Part shown: positions 11,769 to 21,007 of the stretch, piece after piece
Layout of the letters: each line of letters starts with the position of its first letter
Numbering within the stretch: position 1 is the stretch's first letter
Assembly (NCBI RefSeq): GCF_000423505.1
Contig: NZ_AUIC01000003.1
Span: 62,001 to 126,000, forward strand
Origin: Pseudoclavibacter soli DSM 23366
Lineage (GTDB): Bacteria; Actinomycetota; Actinomycetes; Actinomycetales; Microbacteriaceae
DNA length: 64,000 nucleotides
Direction of reading: 5' to 3'
Notes under the pieces: model-generated
Told to the model about the DNA's origin: nothing
The model's database searches: none
Seen by the model: only the letters and a program-made list of their open reading frames with translations
Position numbers and translations under genes: made by a program

Positions 11769-13813
11769 TATCGTCCTGTCTGCCCGGCGGACTGTGCCGC
11801 ACGCAGCTCGGTTTTGAGGTCACGCAGTTCGTCGCGCAGACGCGCTGCCAGCTCGAACTGCAGCTGTCTGGCGGCCTCGAGCATTTGGTCGTTGAGATCG
11901 GCGACGAGCTGCTCGAGTTCGCCGGCGGTATGCGCGTCACGCGGAGCTGGCCCCGTCTGCTCAGTGCTGCCGACTAGGCGCCGGGTGTCGCTGTCTTCGC
12001 GAATGAGCTGGTCGGTGATATCGGCGATGCGTTTGCGCAGCGGCTGCGGGTCGATGCCGTGATCGGCGTTGTACTTCTGCTGAATCTCGCGACGGCGGTT
12101 GGTCTCATCGATGGCCCTGGCCATCGAGTCGGTGATCTTGTCGGCATACATGTGCACCTCGCCGCTGACGTTGCGGGCGGCGCGACCAATGGTCTGCACC
12201 AGTGAGGTGGTCGAGCGCAGAAAGCCCTCTTTGTCGGCATCAAGGATGGCCACCAGGCTGACTTCGGGAAGGTCGAGCCCCTCACGAAGCAGGTTGATGC
12301 CCACCAGCACGTCGAACGATCCGCGTCTGAGCTCGGTGAGCAGCTCGACACGGCGGAGGGTGTCGACGTCGGAGTGCAGGTATTCGACGCGCACACCGTT
12401 CTCAGAGAGGTACTCGGTGAGGTCTTCAGACATCTTCTTGGTGAGTGTGGTCACTAGCACGCGCTCATCGCGCTCGACCCGCAGCCGGATTTGTTCGAGC
12501 AGGTCGTCGATCTGCCCCTTTGAGGGCTTGACCACGATGAGCGGGTCGATCAGCCCCGTCGGGCGGATGATCTGTTCGACAACACCATCGGCGTGGTCGA
12601 GTTCATAGTTGCCCGGAGTCGCTGAGAGGTAGACCGTCTGCCCCACCCGCTGCTCGAACTCGTTCCAGCGCAGCGGCCGGTTGTCCATGGCGCTGGGCAG
12701 GCGAAACCCGTGCTCGACGAGTGTGCGCTTGCGCGACATGTCGCCTTCGAACATGCCGCCGATCTGCGGCACGGTGACGTGCGACTCGTCGATGACGGTG
12801 AGAAAGTCGTCGGGAAAATAGTCGAGCAGGCAGTGCGGTGGCTCACCGGGTGATCGCCCGTCGATGTAGCGCGAGTAGTTCTCGATGCCCGAGCAGAAAC
12901 CGATCTGCTCGAGCATCTCAAGATCGTAGGTGGTGCGCATTTTGAGGCGCTGGGCTTCGAGCAGTTTCTGCTGTTTGTCGAACACCTGCAGCTGCGCGTC
13001 GAGGTCGTCGCGGATCTCGTTCATGGCACGGCGCATCGTGGCGTCACTGGCGACGTAGTGCGACGCCGGAAAGATCGCGACCGACTCGATGGGTTTGATG
13101 ATCTCGCCGGTAAGTGGATGCAGTTGACTCATCGACTCGATCTCGTCGCCGAACAGCTCGATGCGCAGCGCCACTTCGTCGTACATGGGGATGATCTCGA
13201 TGGTGTCGCCGCGCACGCGGAAGTTGCCGCGTACGAACTCGACATCGTTGCGCTTGTACTGCATCGCGAGAAAGTGGCGAATCAGATCGTCGCGGTCGAA
13301 CTGATCACCGACGTGCAGCGGCAGCATGGCTTGCAAGTATTCTTCGGGTGTGGCCAGGCCGTAGATGCACGAGACCGTCGAAACCACCACGACGTCGCGA
13401 CGACTGAGCAGCGACCGAGTGGCCGAGTGCCGCAGGCGCTCGACCTCGCTGTTGATCGAGGAGTCTTTCTCGATGAAAGTGTCGGTCTGCGGCACGTAGG
13501 CCTCGGGCTGGTAATAGTCGTAGTACGACACGAAGTACTCAACCGCATTGTGCGGCAGCAGCTCGCGAAACTCATTGGCCAGCTGCGCAGCGAGCGTTTT
13601 ATTGTGCGCGAGCACCAGCGTCGGCCGCTGCAGCCGTTCGATCAGCCAGGCGGTGGTGGCTGATTTGCCGGTGCCGGTTGCGCCAAGCAGCACCACGTCG
13701 CGTTCACCGTCTTGGATGCGGCGGGCAAGCTCGTCGATGGCCTGGGGCTGATCGCCCGACGGCTGATAGGGGCTCTCCACCTTGAAGGGGTGGACTTCAC
13801 GAGTCGGCTGCAC
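11768..13813 (-). CDS. uvrB: Excinuclease ABC subunit B
   Basis: UvrB is the helicase-like subunit that verifies damage and loads UvrC. The product is about 681 aa starting at GTG 13813 ([20 protein letters not shown]). The frame stays open 93 codons further upstream, but that part overlaps the neighbouring acetyltransferase and has no family similarity, and a leaderless promoter points exactly at the GTG. Seen: Walker [17 protein letters not shown], the β-hairpin [20 protein letters not shown], the DESH box ([15 protein letters not shown]), helicase motif VI (QTIGRAARN), and the C-terminal UVR domain ([17 protein letters not shown]). First gene of uvrB–uvrA–uvrC–rapZ–whiA. Confidence 0.96.
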
Positions 13814-13819
13814 GCGTTC

Positions 13820-13860
13820 AGTGTACCAACCGAACAGCCCATATTCGAATCTTTGTTCGA
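13820..13860 (-). promoter_or_regulatory. LexA-type SOS box and leaderless promoter of uvrB
   Basis: On the minus strand, TCGAACAAAGATTCGA (13860-13845) matches the actinobacterial LexA box TCGAAC-N4-GTTCGA at 11 of 12 specified bases. A TACACT -10 lies at 13825-13820, 18-19 bases beyond the box, so the box covers the -35. Six bases after the -10 is the uvrB GTG, so the transcript would start at the start codon. Confidence 0.8.
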
Positions 13861-13880
13861 ATCGCCTGTGAACGGTTCGC

Positions 13881-14186
13881 TCAGGGCTGAGTATCGGCTC
13901 CGGCAAGCAGATCTGCATGCTCGGGATGCCGATCGAACCACTGTGCCGCATACCAACAGGTGGGTCGAACGGTACCCACCCGCGCATCCGTGCGCAGCTC
14001 GTCGACCACCGCCCGCATGAGGTCGGCAGCATAGCCGTGCCCACGCAGTGGAGCCGGTGTAAACACGTGGGTGAGGGCAATGCTGTCGCCATTGCGGGCG
14101 TAGTCGACCGCGCTAAGCAGCTTGCCGGACGCGTCGCGCAGCAGGTAACGCGAGTTCGCCTGATCGTCAGTGAGGGTCGTCGTCAT
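13881..14186 (-). CDS. Small GNAT-family N-acetyltransferase (YjdJ type)
   Basis: A 101-aa acetyltransferase-like protein of the compact Gtn/YjdJ group (COG2388). Seen: a short β-strand start, the acetyl-CoA-binding segment [22 protein letters not shown] (R/Q-x-x-G-x-G/A type) near residues 43-64, and the ending [19 protein letters not shown] that typifies this subfamily. The substrate is unknown. ATG at 14186 lies six bases after a TACCAT -10, so it is probably leaderless. It is separated from coaE and uvrB and likely has its own transcript. Confidence 0.85.
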   Translation of the reverse strand: MTTTLTDDQANSRYLLRDASGKLLSAVDYARNGDSIALTHVFTPAPLRGHGYAADLMRAVVDELRTDARVGTVRPTCWYAAQWFDRHPEHADLLAGADTQP

Positions 14187-14192
14187 GCCCTC

Positions 14193-14198
14193 ATGGTA
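14193..14198 (-). promoter_or_regulatory. Leaderless -10 of the GNAT gene
   Basis: TACCAT on the minus strand, then six bases, then ATG at 14186, which is the spacing expected for a leaderless mRNA. Confidence 0.5.
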
Positions 14199-14220
14199 GC
14201 CGCAGAACGCTCAGATCGGT

Positions 14221-14820
14221 TCACAGGAAGGTGGCAGCCAGCTGGTGCCAGACCTGTCGCGCGTGGCGCTGGGTGTCTTCGAGCGAGCCTGAGGCATCGA
14301 CCACGAAATCGGCAGCCTCTTCGCGCTCGGCATCGCTGGCCTGGGCCGCAACGCGCTGAGCGGCCTCTTCGGGGGTGTAGCCACGCTCGGCGATCAGCCG
14401 ATCGATGCGCGCCTGTTCGGGGGCGCTCACCGTCACGATGGCATCGAAGGATCGCGGCAGGTTCGCCTCGACCAGCAGCGGCACGTCGTAGACCACGATC
14501 GACTCTTCCGGGGCCGAGTCGATGCGCTCGGCGACCCGCTGCCGCACCCGCGGATGCACGATGGCGTTGAGCTTCGCCAGCTGCTCGGGATCGCTGAACA
14601 CGATGGCCGCCAGTGCATGGCGGTCGAGCGAGCCGTCAGCGGCGACGACCTGCGGCCCGAAGGCTGCCACGATCTCGTCGAAAGCTGGCTCACCCGGTTC
14701 GACGACCTCGCGCGAGACCTTGTCGGCGTCGATGACTCGCGCTCCCAGCTCAGAGAACAGGCGGGCCACGGTGGACTTGCCGGCGGCGATTCCTCCGGTC
14801 AGTGCGATGACTGTGGGCAT
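14221..14820 (-). CDS. coaE: Dephospho-CoA kinase
   Basis: Last step of coenzyme A synthesis: phosphorylates the 3'-OH of dephospho-CoA. The 199-aa product has the P-loop LTGGIAAGKSTVARLFSELG, VIDADKVSREVVEPG (Asp-rich substrate site), VYDVPLLVEANLP and VTVSAPEQARIDRLIAERG. The frame is open seven codons earlier, but MPTVIALTGG at 14820 fits the family and lies seven bases after a TAGACT -10, giving a leaderless start. It follows rpsA on the same strand beyond a terminator and a 20-bp repeat cluster. Confidence 0.95.
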   Translation of the reverse strand: MPTVIALTGGIAAGKSTVARLFSELGARVIDADKVSREVVEPGEPAFDEIVAAFGPQVVAADGSLDRHALAAIVFSDPEQLAKLNAIVHPRVRQRVAERIDSAPEESIVVYDVPLLVEANLPRSFDAIVTVSAPEQARIDRLIAERGYTPEEAAQRVAAQASDAEREEAADFVVDASGSLEDTQRHARQVWHQLAATFL

Positions 14821-14827
14821 GAGCGCC

Positions 14828-14833
14828 AGTCTA
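14828..14833 (-). promoter_or_regulatory. Leaderless -10 of coaE
   Basis: TAGACT on the minus strand, seven bases before the coaE ATG at 14820. Confidence 0.5.
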
Positions 14834-14841
14834 CTCGGCAA

Positions 14842-14931
14842 GCGCGCGCTCGCTGGTCACACCGTGTGCTCGCTGGTCACTGCCTGGGTGCGTGCTGACC
14901 AACGACAACACACCGTGACCAACGAACGCAC
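14842..14931. repeat. 20-bp-period repeat cluster, two inverted and two direct units
   Basis: Two units read in reverse (CGCTGGTCAC at 14851 and 14871) and two in forward orientation (TGACCAACGA at 14896 and 14916), each pair spaced exactly 20 bases apart. The unit is TGACCARCGARCACAC plus four spacer bases. The same unit recurs at 22.9-23.1 kb and 23.8-24.3 kb. Because the two pairs face each other, the region could form a long imperfect hairpin. It lies between the rpsA terminator and the coaE promoter. Confidence 0.75.
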
Positions 14932-14950
14932 ATTCGCACTGCAGACACAG

Positions 14951-14980
14951 AACGGGAGCCGCCCGAAGGCGACTCCCGTT
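14951..14980 (-). terminator. rpsA terminator with UUCG-type loop
   Basis: Inverted repeat of AACGGGAG and CTCCCGTT with an inner CGCC/GGCG after one mismatch. On the minus strand the loop reads C-TTCG-G, a very stable RNA tetraloop. It lies 28 bases after the rpsA stop. Confidence 0.8.
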
Positions 14981-15008
14981 GCTGTGTTCAGCTCAGTAAG
15001 ACCTGAGC

Positions 15009-16460
15009 TCAGTTCTGCTCGAGCTGCTCTTTCAGAGCGGCCAGCGACGCATCGTCGGCCAGAGTGCCCTCGTGGTCGCTCGATGAGTACGAGGTTGCTG
15101 CCTCGCCCGGGGCCAAGCCGGCCTCGGCATCCTGAGCGAGCTGCTCGCGCACCTGCTCCTTGTGGCGCTCCCACAGAGCCTGAGCCTTGGCGTACTCCTG
15201 CTCCCACTGGATGCGAGCCTCTTCGAAACCGGGCTTCCACTCGTTGGTCTCGGGGTCGAAGCCCTCGGGGTACTTGTAGTTGCCCTGCTCGTCATACTCG
15301 GTGACCATGCCGTACAGCGCCGGATCGAAGTCGGTCGAATCGGGATCGACGCCCTCGTTGGCCTGCTTGAGCGACAGCGAGATGCGACGACGATCGAGAT
15401 CGATGTCGATGATGCGCACGAAGACCTCCTGGCCCACGCTGACGACCTGCTCGGCGAGGTCGACGTGGCGGTTGGAGAGCTCGGAGATGTGCACCAGACC
15501 CTCGATGCCGTCGGCAACGCGAACGAATGCACCGAAGGGCACCAGCTTGGTGACCTTGCCGGGTGCAACCTGGCCGATGGCGTGGGTGCGGGCAAAGACC
15601 TGCCACGGATCTTCTTGAGTCGCCTTGAGCGACAGCGACACGCGCTCGCGATCGAGCTCGACCGAAAGCACCTCGACGGTGACCTCCTGGCCGACCTTGA
15701 CCACATCTGAGGCGTGTTCGATGTGCTTCCAGCTGAGCTCGGAGACGTGCACCAGACCGTCGACGCCACCGAGGTCGACGAACGCACCGAAGTTGACGAT
15801 CGACGAGACGACGCCCTTGCGGATCTGACCGGGGCGCAGTTCGTTGAGGAACGAGCTGCGGGTGGCCGACTGGGTCTCTTCGAGCAGCGCACGGCGCGAG
15901 AGCACCACGTTGTTGCGGTTCTTGTCGAGCTCGAGGATCTTCGCCTCGATCTCCTGGCCCAGGTACGGGGTCAGGTCGCGCACGCGGCGCAGCTCGATCA
16001 GCGATGCGGGCAGGAAGCCGCGCAGGCCGATGTCGACGATCAGGCCGCCCTTGACCACCTCGATGACCGTGCCCTTGACAACACCGTCAGCCTCTTTGAT
16101 CTTCTCGACGTCGCCCCAGGCACGCTCGTACTGGGCGCGCTTCTTCGACAGAATGAGGCGGCCTTCTTTGTCTTCTTTCTGCAGCACCAGCGCCTCGATG
16201 GTGTCGCCGACCTTGACGACCTCGTCGGGGTTCACATCGTGCTTGATGGAAAGCTCGCGGGAGGGGATGACACCCTCGGTCTTGTAACCGACATCGAGGA
16301 GCACCTCGTCACGGTCGATCTTGACGACGGTGCCTTCGATGAGGTCGCCGTCGTTGAAGAATTTGAGCGTCTTTTCGACCGCTGCCAGGAAGTCCTCAGC
16401 GCTGCCGATGTCGTTGACAGCGATCTCTGCGGGGGCCTTCTGGTCTACATTGCTTGACAT
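15009..16460 (-). CDS. rpsA: 30S ribosomal protein S1
   Basis: S1 helps the 30S subunit bind mRNA. The 483-aa product has four S1 RNA-binding repeats. The first begins near residue 40 (GDLIEGTVVKIDRDEVLLDVGYKTEGVIP) and the second includes VDIGLRGFLPASLIE. The two most canonical contain FGAFVDLGGVDGLVHVSELSW and FGAFVRVADGIEGLVHISELS. An acidic Gln/Glu-rich tail follows. The actinobacterial four-repeat form is shorter than the six-repeat E. coli protein. Its leader (16461-16639) carries no clear SD, and a possible -10 (GATAGT) on the minus strand near 16570. Followed by a strong terminator. Confidence 0.97.
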   Translation of the reverse strand: MSSNVDQKAPAEIAVNDIGSAEDFLAAVEKTLKFFNDGDLIEGTVVKIDRDEVLLDVGYKTEGVIPSRELSIKHDVNPDEVVKVGDTIEALVLQKEDKEGRLILSKKRAQYERAWGDVEKIKEADGVVKGTVIEVVKGGLIVDIGLRGFLPASLIELRRVRDLTPYLGQEIEAKILELDKNRNNVVLSRRALLEETQSATRSSFLNELRPGQIRKGVVSSIVNFGAFVDLGGVDGLVHVSELSWKHIEHASDVVKVGQEVTVEVLSVELDRERVSLSLKATQEDPWQVFARTHAIGQVAPGKVTKLVPFGAFVRVADGIEGLVHISELSNRHVDLAEQVVSVGQEVFVRIIDIDLDRRRISLSLKQANEGVDPDSTDFDPALYGMVTEYDEQGNYKYPEGFDPETNEWKPGFEEARIQWEQEYAKAQALWERHKEQVREQLAQDAEAGLAPGEAATSYSSSDHEGTLADDASLAALKEQLEQN

Positions 16461-16639
16461 TGAGTGGGTACTCCAGTGTGTGTGCTACTCGGGCCGGTTG
16501 CTGCGGCATTGCGCTGGGCTTCCGGCAATGGATATGGACAGGCTTTGCGCCCAGTGTGCAACACTATCGGCTTTATGCGGCGCGGGCAAATATCTGAGCG
16601 CAACGACACGCCCGGATGTGAGCGGCGCGATCGGCGCGA

Positions 16640-17650
16640 TCAGTGCGATCCGCTGAAGTGGTCGAACCCGAGATACTCGGTTTGTCGGCCGCTGAGCAGC
16701 ACCCCGTGCTCGCCACGCGGCACGACCTCGCCAATGACCTCGAACCCCGCGGGCAGGTTGGCTCCCTTGGCGAAGGTCGCCAGCAGACCGAAGTCTTCGC
16801 CGCCGGCCATCACCAGCTCCCACGGGTCGACGTTGAGGGTATGCCGCACCCAGCCGAGCTCTGCGCAGTGCCCAGACAGCGCACTCGAGGCGAAGTCGAG
16901 GGTGACTTCAGAGGCCAGACCGATGCGCGCACCGTCGCGAGCGAGACCGTCACTTACATCGATCATCGCGTGTGCGCCGGCCGCGGCGGCCACGGCACCC
17001 AGCGCAACCGGCGGGGTCGGCCGCAGCTGAGCCTCCACCGCACGCTCGACGATGCCGGTGCGCTCGACGCCCTGCAGTTCGGCCGAGCGGTCGCGCTGCC
17101 CCACTAGGATGCGCAGACCGGCGGCGGCATACCCCAGCTGACCTGCGTAGGCGATGACATCGCCGACCTGGGCACCAGAGCGCGAGATCGGGTTGGTCAC
17201 CACACCGTAACTGGTGGCCTGCGAGATCATCAGAGCAGAGTTGCTCAGGTCGCCGCCCCAGATCGACACCTCGGGGCTGATGCGCGCAACCGCCTCGCGC
17301 ACTCCGCGCGCATAGCCGACCAGCTCGGCGACGGTCGATCGGCGGTTGATGCCGAGAGTCACGAGCAGCCCGGTGGGCGTGCCGCCCATCGCCCCGATGT
17401 CGGAGAGGTTGACCGCGGCGGTCTTCCAGCCCACGTCGTAGGCGGAGAACTCGGGAAACACGAAGTCTTCGTTTTCGATGAGCACGTCGCTGGAGGTGGC
17501 CAACCGCGCCTCGACCGGCACCGACACCACGGCGGCGTCGTCGTTGTCGATCTCGGTCGGATTGTCGCCCTTGGGATAGCTCGTGCGCAGAATCGCGATG
17601 ATCTGCTCTTCTGAGAGCTCGGACAGCTGTGTGGAGAGAGAGACCTTCAT
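16640..17650 (-). CDS. thiL: Thiamine-monophosphate kinase
   Basis: Phosphorylates thiamine monophosphate to thiamine diphosphate using ATP. The 336-aa product belongs to the PurM/AIRS-like ThiL family: DNDDAAVVSV near the N-terminus (Mg/ATP site), WKTAAVNLSDIGAMGGTPTG, IWGGDLSNS, AMIDVSDGLARDGARI, and VMAGGEDFGLLATF. The open frame runs seven codons further, but ATG 17650 is chosen because it overlaps the polA stop as TGATG and gives the family N-terminus. Coupled to polA; no other thiamine genes are nearby. Confidence 0.93.
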   Translation of the reverse strand: MKVSLSTQLSELSEEQIIAILRTSYPKGDNPTEIDNDDAAVVSVPVEARLATSSDVLIENEDFVFPEFSAYDVGWKTAAVNLSDIGAMGGTPTGLLVTLGINRRSTVAELVGYARGVREAVARISPEVSIWGGDLSNSALMISQATSYGVVTNPISRSGAQVGDVIAYAGQLGYAAAGLRILVGQRDRSAELQGVERTGIVERAVEAQLRPTPPVALGAVAAAAGAHAMIDVSDGLARDGARIGLASEVTLDFASSALSGHCAELGWVRHTLNVDPWELVMAGGEDFGLLATFAKGANLPAGFEVIGEVVPRGEHGVLLSGRQTEYLGFDHFSGSH

Positions 17651-20424
17651 CAGTGCGCCGCCTGTGCCCAAGTGGGGCCGACGCCGACATGCACGTCGAG
17701 GTGCACGTCAAGCGTGGCCGCCGAACCCATGGCGTCGACGAGCAGGTCGGTGACCGCGTCGCGCTCGCCGGGCGCCACCTCGACGATGAGCTCGTCATGC
17801 ACCTGCAGCAGCAGCCGCGAGGTGAGCCCCTGGTCGCGCAGGCGTCGGTCAACGGCGATCATGGCGAGCTTGATGATGTCGGCGGCGCTGCCCTGGATGG
17901 GTGCGTTGAGTGCGGCGCGCTCGGCGTTATCGCGCAGCACCCGGTTCTTGGAGTGGAGGTCGCCGAAGGGCCGCCGCCGCCCGTAGATGGTCTCGGTGTA
18001 GCCGTCGACGCGCGCCTGCTCGACCACGTTGCGCAGGTAGTCGCGCACTCCCCCGAAGCGTCGGAAGTATCCCGACATGAGGTCGCGCGCCTCGTCGCGG
18101 CTGATGCCGAGCTGCTTGGCCAGCCCGAATGCGCTGAGTCCGTAGACCAGCCCGTAGCTCATCGCCTTGACCTTTGAGCGCATCTCGCTGGTGACCTCTG
18201 CCGGGGTGACCCCGAACACCTTTGAGCCCACATAGCGGTGCAGATCTTCGCCCGAGTTGAAGGCCTCGATGAGCCCTTCGTCGCGCGAGACGTGCGCCAT
18301 GATGCGCATCTCGATCTGCGAGTAGTCGGCACTGATCAGGGTCTCGTAGCCCTCACCGGCAACGAACTGATCGCGGATGCGCCGCCCCTCTTCGCTGCGC
18401 ACAGGGATGTTCTGCAGGTTGGGGTCGGTAGAACTCAGGCGGCCGGTGGCGGTGCCGGTCTGCTGATAAGTGGTGTGCACACGGCCGTCGTCGGCGATGC
18501 TGCGGCGCAGAGTCTGCACCATCTGCGCGAGCTTGGTGGCGTCTCGGTGTGCCCCCAGCAGCTCGAGGAATGGGTGCTGGGTCTTTTCGTAGAGCGCGCT
18601 CAGCGAGGCCTGATCAGTGGAGTACCCGGTTTTGGTCTTGCGTGTGGTGGGCATGCCCAGCTCGTCGAAGAGCACCTGCTGCAACTGCTTGGGGCTGGCC
18701 AGATTGGTTTCGTGACCGATGACTTTGTACGCCTCGCTGGCAATGTCGCGTGCCCGATCGGTGAAAGTGTCGGCCAGCGACTCGAGCCCCTCGGCGTTGA
18801 CGGCGATGCCGGTGGCCTCCATTTGGGCGAGCACCGGCGCGAGCGGCTGCTCGATGTCGCGCAGCACCTGCCCGCCGCGGGTGGTGTCGAGCGAGCGCAC
18901 CAGCGCACGACCGAGCAGCAGGGTCTGCCAGGCGGCGATCGCCGTCTCGGCGTCGGGCCCGGCAAGAGCGCCCTCGGCTGCGTCAGCGGTGTCGGCGAAC
19001 AGCGCATCGGCGTCAGGATGCGCGAACTGGTGAGTGAAGTACAGCTGTTCGCTGGCCGCCAGCGAGTAGTCGCTGCGGGTGGAGTCGAAGAGATACCACG
19101 CCAGCTCGCTGTCGACCACCACATTGTCGATGGTGGCCTCGATGCGGGCCAGCTGGTGGATGGCCTGCTTCAGCCCGTGCACAGCTTTGGGCTGGCTGCC
19201 GCTCAGCCACTCGAGCAGTGGATGCCCGGCTGCGGCAGCGTCGTCGAGTGCAGCAAAGCCCACCCGCGTCGGCTGCCCGGCGGAGGCGACTGCCAGACCG
19301 AGCGCCACTGGTCGCTGGTCGACCGTCTGCAGGCTCACCCCGACGGTATCGTCGGCGGTGACTCCGGCGAGCCACTCGAGTGCGACGGCCTCGCTGGTGA
19401 GACGAGTCGGCAGCGGCGGCTCGTCGGTGATCACGGGCACACGAAGCTCGCCGGGAACGGCGATGGCCGACGGCGCGGCCGCAGTGGCTGATCCTTCGAT
19501 GCCCTCGACAGGCACCGCGCGCTGCGAGCTGCGGTGCAGCTGAGCATCAAGCCCCTGCACACGTGCCTTCATGGTGCGCAGTTCGAGCGCGCTGAACACG
19601 GCCTCGACTCGCTCGTGATCGACTTCACGCACCTTGAGGTCATCGAGCCCGACCGGCAGCTCAAGGTCGCGGCGCAGACGGTTGAGTCGGCGATTGCGCT
19701 CGACATCGGCGATATGCTCGCGCAGGCTCTCGCCCACCTTGCCTTTGATCTGATCGGCGTTGGCGATGATCTGATACACGTCGCCGTAGGCGTTGACCCA
19801 CTTGGCTGCGGTTTTGGGGCCCACGCCGGGCACACCGGGCAGGTTATCGCTGGTCTCGCCCACCAGCGCTGCGATATCGGGATAGTGCTCAGGAGGCACA
19901 CCGTATTTGTCGTGAACGGCCTCAGGCGTGTAGCGAGTCAATGTGCTGACGCCCTTGACTGGGTAAAGCAGGGTGACCTGGTCGTCGACCAGCTGGAAGG
20001 TGTCGCGATCTCCGCTGACCACCAGCACTTTGGCGCCCGACTGCTCGCCCGTGAGGCTGAGCGTGGCGAGAATATCGTCTGCCTCGTAGTTCTCTTTGGT
20101 GAGCACCGTGATGTTCATCGCCTCGAGCACTTGCTGCAGATTTTCGACCTGCCCCTTGAACTCTTCGGGGGTGTCGCCGCGGGTGCCCTTGTACTCGGGG
20201 TACTCTTCGGTGCGGAACGAATGCCGCGACCGGTCGAAGGCCACGGCGATGCGGGTGGGGCGCTCTTTGTCGAGCAGGTTGAGCAGCATTCCCAGAAAAC
20301 CGTGGATGGCGTTGGTGTGCTGACCCGATTCAAGCTGGAAGCTCTCGGGCGGCAGCGCGTAGAAGGCCCGGAAGGCAAGAGAGTGCCCGTCGATGATCAT
20401 CAGGGTGTCGCGCGTCTCAGTCAC
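17650..20424 (-). CDS. polA: DNA polymerase I
   Basis: Replicative gap filling and repair polymerase. About 924 aa from GTG 20424 (VTETRDTLMIIDGHSLAFRA); an in-frame ATG ten codons upstream is possible, but a TAAGCT -10 lies only seven bases before the GTG, which implies a leaderless start there. Domains: N-terminal 5'-3' FEN-type exonuclease (VSGDRDTFQLV, LVGETSDNLPGVPGVGPKTA), a degenerate 3'-5' exonuclease region as in other actinobacteria, and a family A polymerase with LISADYSQIEMRIMAH (motif A), RSKVKAMSYGLVYGLSAFGL (motif B) and LLQVHDELIVE (motif C). Confidence 0.97.
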   Translation of the reverse strand: MTETRDTLMIIDGHSLAFRAFYALPPESFQLESGQHTNAIHGFLGMLLNLLDKERPTRIAVAFDRSRHSFRTEEYPEYKGTRGDTPEEFKGQVENLQQVLEAMNITVLTKENYEADDILATLSLTGEQSGAKVLVVSGDRDTFQLVDDQVTLLYPVKGVSTLTRYTPEAVHDKYGVPPEHYPDIAALVGETSDNLPGVPGVGPKTAAKWVNAYGDVYQIIANADQIKGKVGESLREHIADVERNRRLNRLRRDLELPVGLDDLKVREVDHERVEAVFSALELRTMKARVQGLDAQLHRSSQRAVPVEGIEGSATAAAPSAIAVPGELRVPVITDEPPLPTRLTSEAVALEWLAGVTADDTVGVSLQTVDQRPVALGLAVASAGQPTRVGFAALDDAAAAGHPLLEWLSGSQPKAVHGLKQAIHQLARIEATIDNVVVDSELAWYLFDSTRSDYSLAASEQLYFTHQFAHPDADALFADTADAAEGALAGPDAETAIAAWQTLLLGRALVRSLDTTRGGQVLRDIEQPLAPVLAQMEATGIAVNAEGLESLADTFTDRARDIASEAYKVIGHETNLASPKQLQQVLFDELGMPTTRKTKTGYSTDQASLSALYEKTQHPFLELLGAHRDATKLAQMVQTLRRSIADDGRVHTTYQQTGTATGRLSSTDPNLQNIPVRSEEGRRIRDQFVAGEGYETLISADYSQIEMRIMAHVSRDEGLIEAFNSGEDLHRYVGSKVFGVTPAEVTSEMRSKVKAMSYGLVYGLSAFGLAKQLGISRDEARDLMSGYFRRFGGVRDYLRNVVEQARVDGYTETIYGRRRPFGDLHSKNRVLRDNAERAALNAPIQGSAADIIKLAMIAVDRRLRDQGLTSRLLLQVHDELIVEVAPGERDAVTDLLVDAMGSAATLDVHLDVHVGVGPTWAQAAH

Positions 20425-20431
20425 GCCAGCC

Positions 20432-20437
20432 AGCTTA
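20432..20437 (-). promoter_or_regulatory. Leaderless -10 of polA
   Basis: TAAGCT on the minus strand, seven bases before the GTG at 20424. The same hexamer precedes pdtaR. Confidence 0.5.
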
Positions 20438-20525
20438 CCCGCTGCCTGTGACACGCCGACGACCGTGTTAGCGTGAAGGGCACCGCGCCCGCGATGCAGC
20501 GGGCGCCCAACGCAAAGGAGCCGCC

Positions 20526-20957
20526 ATGTCTTTCATCGATGCCGCACAGAATGACGCCGCCCGCCAGCTGCTCGAAGCCCGTGGCGACCTCGGTGAGCTC
20601 GCTGAGAAGCTCGGCATTGAGCTGGTGAGCCTCTCAGCTGAAGAGGCCGTGGCCACCATGCCGGCGGCTGGCAACCGACAGCCCTACGGCGTGATCAACG
20701 GCGGTGCATATGTGACTCTCGGTGAGACGCTTGGGTCGTTTGCTGCGAACGTGCATGCGCTCGGCCGCGACAAAGTGGCCGTGGGCATCGAGATCAACGC
20801 CACACACACCAGGTCAGTGCGGGATGGCGTGGTCACCGGAACTTGTCGGGCCTTGCACTTGGGCGGCACTTTGACTACTCACGAAATCGTGATCCGCGAT
20901 GAGCAGGAGCGCCTCGTCTCGACGGTGCGCATCACAAACTTTCTACGCGACCGCTGA
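20526..20957 (+). CDS. PaaI-family hotdog thioesterase
   Basis: A 143-aa single-hotdog acyl-CoA thioesterase of the PaaI/YbgC-like COG2050 family; the natural substrate is unknown (phenylacetyl-, hydroxybenzoyl- or other aryl-CoA are precedents). Seen: YGVINGGAYVTLGETLGSFA, the equivalent of the usual GxxHGG…LAET motif with Asn where His is typical, then IEINATHTRSVRDGVVTGTC and the end strand VSTVRITNFL. ATG at 20526 has AAAGGAG five to six bases upstream. It is divergent from polA and convergent with pdtaR; no operon partner. Confidence 0.88.
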   Translation: MSFIDAAQNDAARQLLEARGDLGELAEKLGIELVSLSAEEAVATMPAAGNRQPYGVINGGAYVTLGETLGSFAANVHALGRDKVAVGIEINATHTRSVRDGVVTGTCRALHLGGTLTTHEIVIRDEQERLVSTVRITNFLRDR

Positions 20958-21007
20958 GCAGGTGCGGCCGCTGAACTGCGGCGAGCGCCCGGCCGTGGCG
21001 GTCGACC

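Noticed and set aside
13814-14092. N-terminal extension of UvrB by 93 residues
   Set aside because: Overlaps the GNAT gene, has no family similarity, and the promoter/SOS box would lie inside it.
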